From Myxococcales bacterium (GTDB lineage: Bacteria > Myxococcota_A > Polyangia > Haliangiales > Haliangiaceae), in NCBI GenBank assembly GCA_016716835.1, contig JADJUW010000002.1, forward strand, positions 124,001-188,000: a stretch of 64,000 nt of DNA, in the 5' to 3' direction. Under the pieces are notes generated by a model. The model made no database searches, was not told the DNA's origin, and saw only the letters and a program-made list of their open reading frames with translations. Positions 62,195-64,000 of the stretch are shown piece after piece. The stretch's first letter is position 1, and each line of letters starts with the position of its first letter. The position numbers and the translations under genes were made by a program.

Positions 62195-64000
62195 ATGGCT
62201 CAGACAGAAACCGTAGTTTACGACGACGCAATTGTTCGCAAGTTCGTCACCGCCAGCATCGTCTGGGGTGCGGTCGGCATGTTGGTGGGGCTGTGGATCG
62301 CCCTCCAGCTCGCGGTCCCCAGCCTCAACGTGACGCAATATTTTAGCTTTGGCCGCCTGCGGCCGCTGCACACCAACGCGGTGATCTTTGCCTTTGCCGG
62401 CAACGCCATCTTTGCGGCCATCTATTACTCCTCGCAGCGGCTGCTCAAGACGCGGATGTTCTCCGACCTCTTGTCGTCCTTACATTTCTGGGGCTGGCAG
62501 CTCATTATTGTGGCCGCCGCCATCACCTTGCCGCTGGGCATCACCCAGGGCAAGGAATACGCCGAGCTCGAGTGGCCGATCGACATTGCCATCGCCGTGG
62601 TGTGGGTGACCTTCGCGGTAAACTTCTTTGGGGCGATGTGGAATCGCCGCGAAAAGCACATCTATGTCGCGCTGTGGTTCTACATCGCCACCATCATCAC
62701 CGTCGCTATCCTGCACATCTTCAACAACCTCGTCATTCCGGTCAGCGCGTTCAAGAGCTATCCGATCTACGCCGGCGTCGAAGATGCCTTCATGCAGTGG
62801 TGGTACGGCCACAACGCGGTCGCCTTTTTCCTAACCACGCCATTTTTGGGCATGATGTATTACTTCTTGCCGAAAGCGGCGGATCGCCCGGTTTATAGCT
62901 ATCGGCTATCGATTATTCACTTTTGGTCGCTGGTGTTTATCTACATCTGGGCCGGGCCGCATCACCTGCACTACACCGCGCTGCCGGCGTGGTCGTCGAC
63001 GCTCGGCATGATCTTCTCGGTCATGCTGTGGATGCCATCGTGGGGCGGCATGATCAATGGCCTGCTCACCCTGCGCGGCGCGTGGAAGCGCGTTGCCGAA
63101 GACCCCGTGCTCAAGTTTTTCGTGGTTGCCATCACCTTCTACGGGATGTCGACATTTGAAGGCCCGATGCTCTCGATCAAGAGCGTCAACTCGTTGTCGC
63201 ATTACACCGACTGGAACATCGCGCACGTGCACGGCGGCGCGCTCGGCTGGAACGGCTTCATGTCGTTCGGCATGTTTTATTGGCTGGTGCCGCGGCTCTT
63301 TCAAACCAAGCTGTATTCGATCAAGCTCGCCGGCGTCCACTTCTGGATCGCCACCCTCGGCATCTTGCTCTATGTGCTTTCGCTGTGGACCGCGGGCATC
63401 ACCCAGGGCCTGATGTGGCGCGCGTTTGATGATACGGGGCGTCTGCAAAATCCAGACTTCCTCGAGACCATGTTGCAGCTCATCCCGCTGTATTGGGTGC
63501 GCGCCCTCGGCGGCACCATGTACCTCGTGGGCACGTTGATCGGCGCCTACAACATCTACAAGACGTGGACCACGCGCCCTGCGGTCTACGCCGACGTCAC
63601 CGCCAGCGTGCCGCCGCGGGTGCGAGATCTCGGCAAGGCGGTCGCCGACGGCCCCGAGGTCAAGCTGCATCGCCGCTGGGAAGGCCTGCCCATGGTCTTC
63701 ACGGTGCTCGTCACGCTCTCGGTCATTGTCGCCTCGCTGTTTGAGATTATTCCGACCTTTCTCATTGGCAGCAACGTGCCGCGCATCGCCTCGGTGACGC
63801 CGTATACGCCGCTGGAGCAATATGGCCGCGATATCTACATTCGCGAGGGTTGCTACAACTGCCATTCGCAGATGGTTCGCCCGTTTGTCGACGAGACCGT
63901 GCGCTATGGCGAATACTCCAAGCCCGGCGAATTTATCTATGATCGGCCGTTTCAATGGGGCAGCCGCCGCATCGGGCCCGATCTGCACCGCGAAGGTCAG
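62195..64000 (+). CDS. ccoNO: cbb3-type cytochrome c oxidase CcoN-CcoO fusion (partial at the window end)
   Basis: The frame opens at ATG 62195 (GAGGA four bases upstream) and stays open to the window end, 602 codons. The CcoN part (about 1-500) has the heme and copper ligands: RPLHTNAV, WWYGHNAVAFF, WAGPHHLHYT and NIAHVHGGALGWNG. Without a stop it runs through a membrane helix (VFTVLVTLSVIVASLFEII) into CcoO: PLEQYGRDIYIREGCYNCHSQMVRP with the heme c motif CYNCH, and FQWGSRRIGPDLHREG. Separate ccoN and ccoO genes are the usual state; fusions are known in some lineages. Reduces oxygen to water at high affinity. Confidence 0.95.
   Translation, partial: MAQTETVVYDDAIVRKFVTASIVWGAVGMLVGLWIALQLAVPSLNVTQYFSFGRLRPLHTNAVIFAFAGNAIFAAIYYSSQRLLKTRMFSDLLSSLHFWGWQLIIVAAAITLPLGITQGKEYAELEWPIDIAIAVVWVTFAVNFFGAMWNRREKHIYVALWFYIATIITVAILHIFNNLVIPVSAFKSYPIYAGVEDAFMQWWYGHNAVAFFLTTPFLGMMYYFLPKAADRPVYSYRLSIIHFWSLVFIYIWAGPHHLHYTALPAWSSTLGMIFSVMLWMPSWGGMINGLLTLRGAWKRVAEDPVLKFFVVAITFYGMSTFEGPMLSIKSVNSLSHYTDWNIAHVHGGALGWNGFMSFGMFYWLVPRLFQTKLYSIKLAGVHFWIATLGILLYVLSLWTAGITQGLMWRAFDDTGRLQNPDFLETMLQLIPLYWVRALGGTMYLVGTLIGAYNIYKTWTTRPAVYADVTASVPPRVRDLGKAVADGPEVKLHRRWEGLPMVFTVLVTLSVIVASLFEIIPTFLIGSNVPRIASVTPYTPLEQYGRDIYIREGCYNCHSQMVRPFVDETVRYGEYSKPGEFIYDRPFQWGSRRIGPDLHREGQ

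Noticed and set aside
62906..63988. 360-aa open frame on the minus strand
   Set aside because: It lies opposite the CcoN-CcoO gene, whose motifs are unambiguous; the antisense frame is rich in His/Arg/Gln and has no recognisable domain.

Overview
The window is high-GC bacterial DNA, most likely from a myxobacterium-like member of the Myxococcota (Kofleriaceae/Haliangiales-type). This is inferred, not searched. The reasons are the very many lipoproteins, Cys-rich DUF4215-type repeats joined to Kelch repeats, lamin-tail and von Willebrand A lipoproteins, a CHASE2 sensor, an FeS HemN and a cbb3-type oxidase. No rRNA, tRNA or CRISPR array was found.

Region 1 (1-10.6 kb) is a decayed accessory zone. 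It has a fasciclin lipoprotein, two remnants of one methyltransferase gene, a DUF4419 protein, a methyltransferase/membrane-protein pair, an IS3-family element lying inside a lipoprotein gene that is now broken, further lipoproteins, and a REP-associated (RAYT, HUH/Y1) transposase with REP palindromes beside it.

Region 2 (10.6-38.9 kb) is the main system. A VWA lipoprotein and a CHASE2 sensor precede a tight, partly overlapping run of very large genes built on the poly-gamma-glutamate (PGA) capsule triad: a CapC/PgsC protein with a doubled membrane domain and a 640-residue tail, a membrane-anchored 851-aa protein, a lipoprotein resembling Zn amidohydrolases, a 1556-aa secreted protein ending in a probable outer-membrane barrel, and a 1522-aa CapB/PgsB ligase. 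The CapA/PgsA lipoprotein follows 5.7 kb later. Together they look like a Gram-negative, envelope-spanning machine that makes, exports, trims and anchors a PGA-like polymer. Between capB and capA lies an accessory island with a RelE/ParE toxin-antitoxin pair, a c-heme-motif lipoprotein, a lysyl oxidase fragment and a damaged IS91-type transposase. It is bordered by a second, diverged copy of the capB 3' end.

Region 3 (38.9-51.4 kb) holds a non-specific nuclease, a lamin-tail lipoprotein, an M49-like metallopeptidase lipoprotein, an MFS transporter, a DUF349 protein and two type IV pilin-like genes behind a probable sigma-54 promoter.

Region 4 (51.4-53.7 kb) holds defence or toxin-antitoxin modules (HepT/MntA; DUF2442; a small ORF plus nucleotidyltransferase). 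Its inner part is bordered by a duplicated 3' end of the neighbouring metal-transporter gene, the same layout as the capB island.

Region 5 (53.7-64 kb) holds a His-rich ZIP-like membrane protein, a 1064-aa DUF4215/Kelch lipoprotein, HemN, a cytochrome oxidase subunit III with an unusual Cys-rich insert, a c-type cytochrome lipoprotein, and a CcoN-CcoO fusion that runs off the window end.

A family of about 115-bp intergenic repeats (ends CAATnTCA... and ...GGAAATTTCCTATCCCA) is scattered through the accessory parts. In one place two inverted copies enclose the lysyl oxidase fragment.
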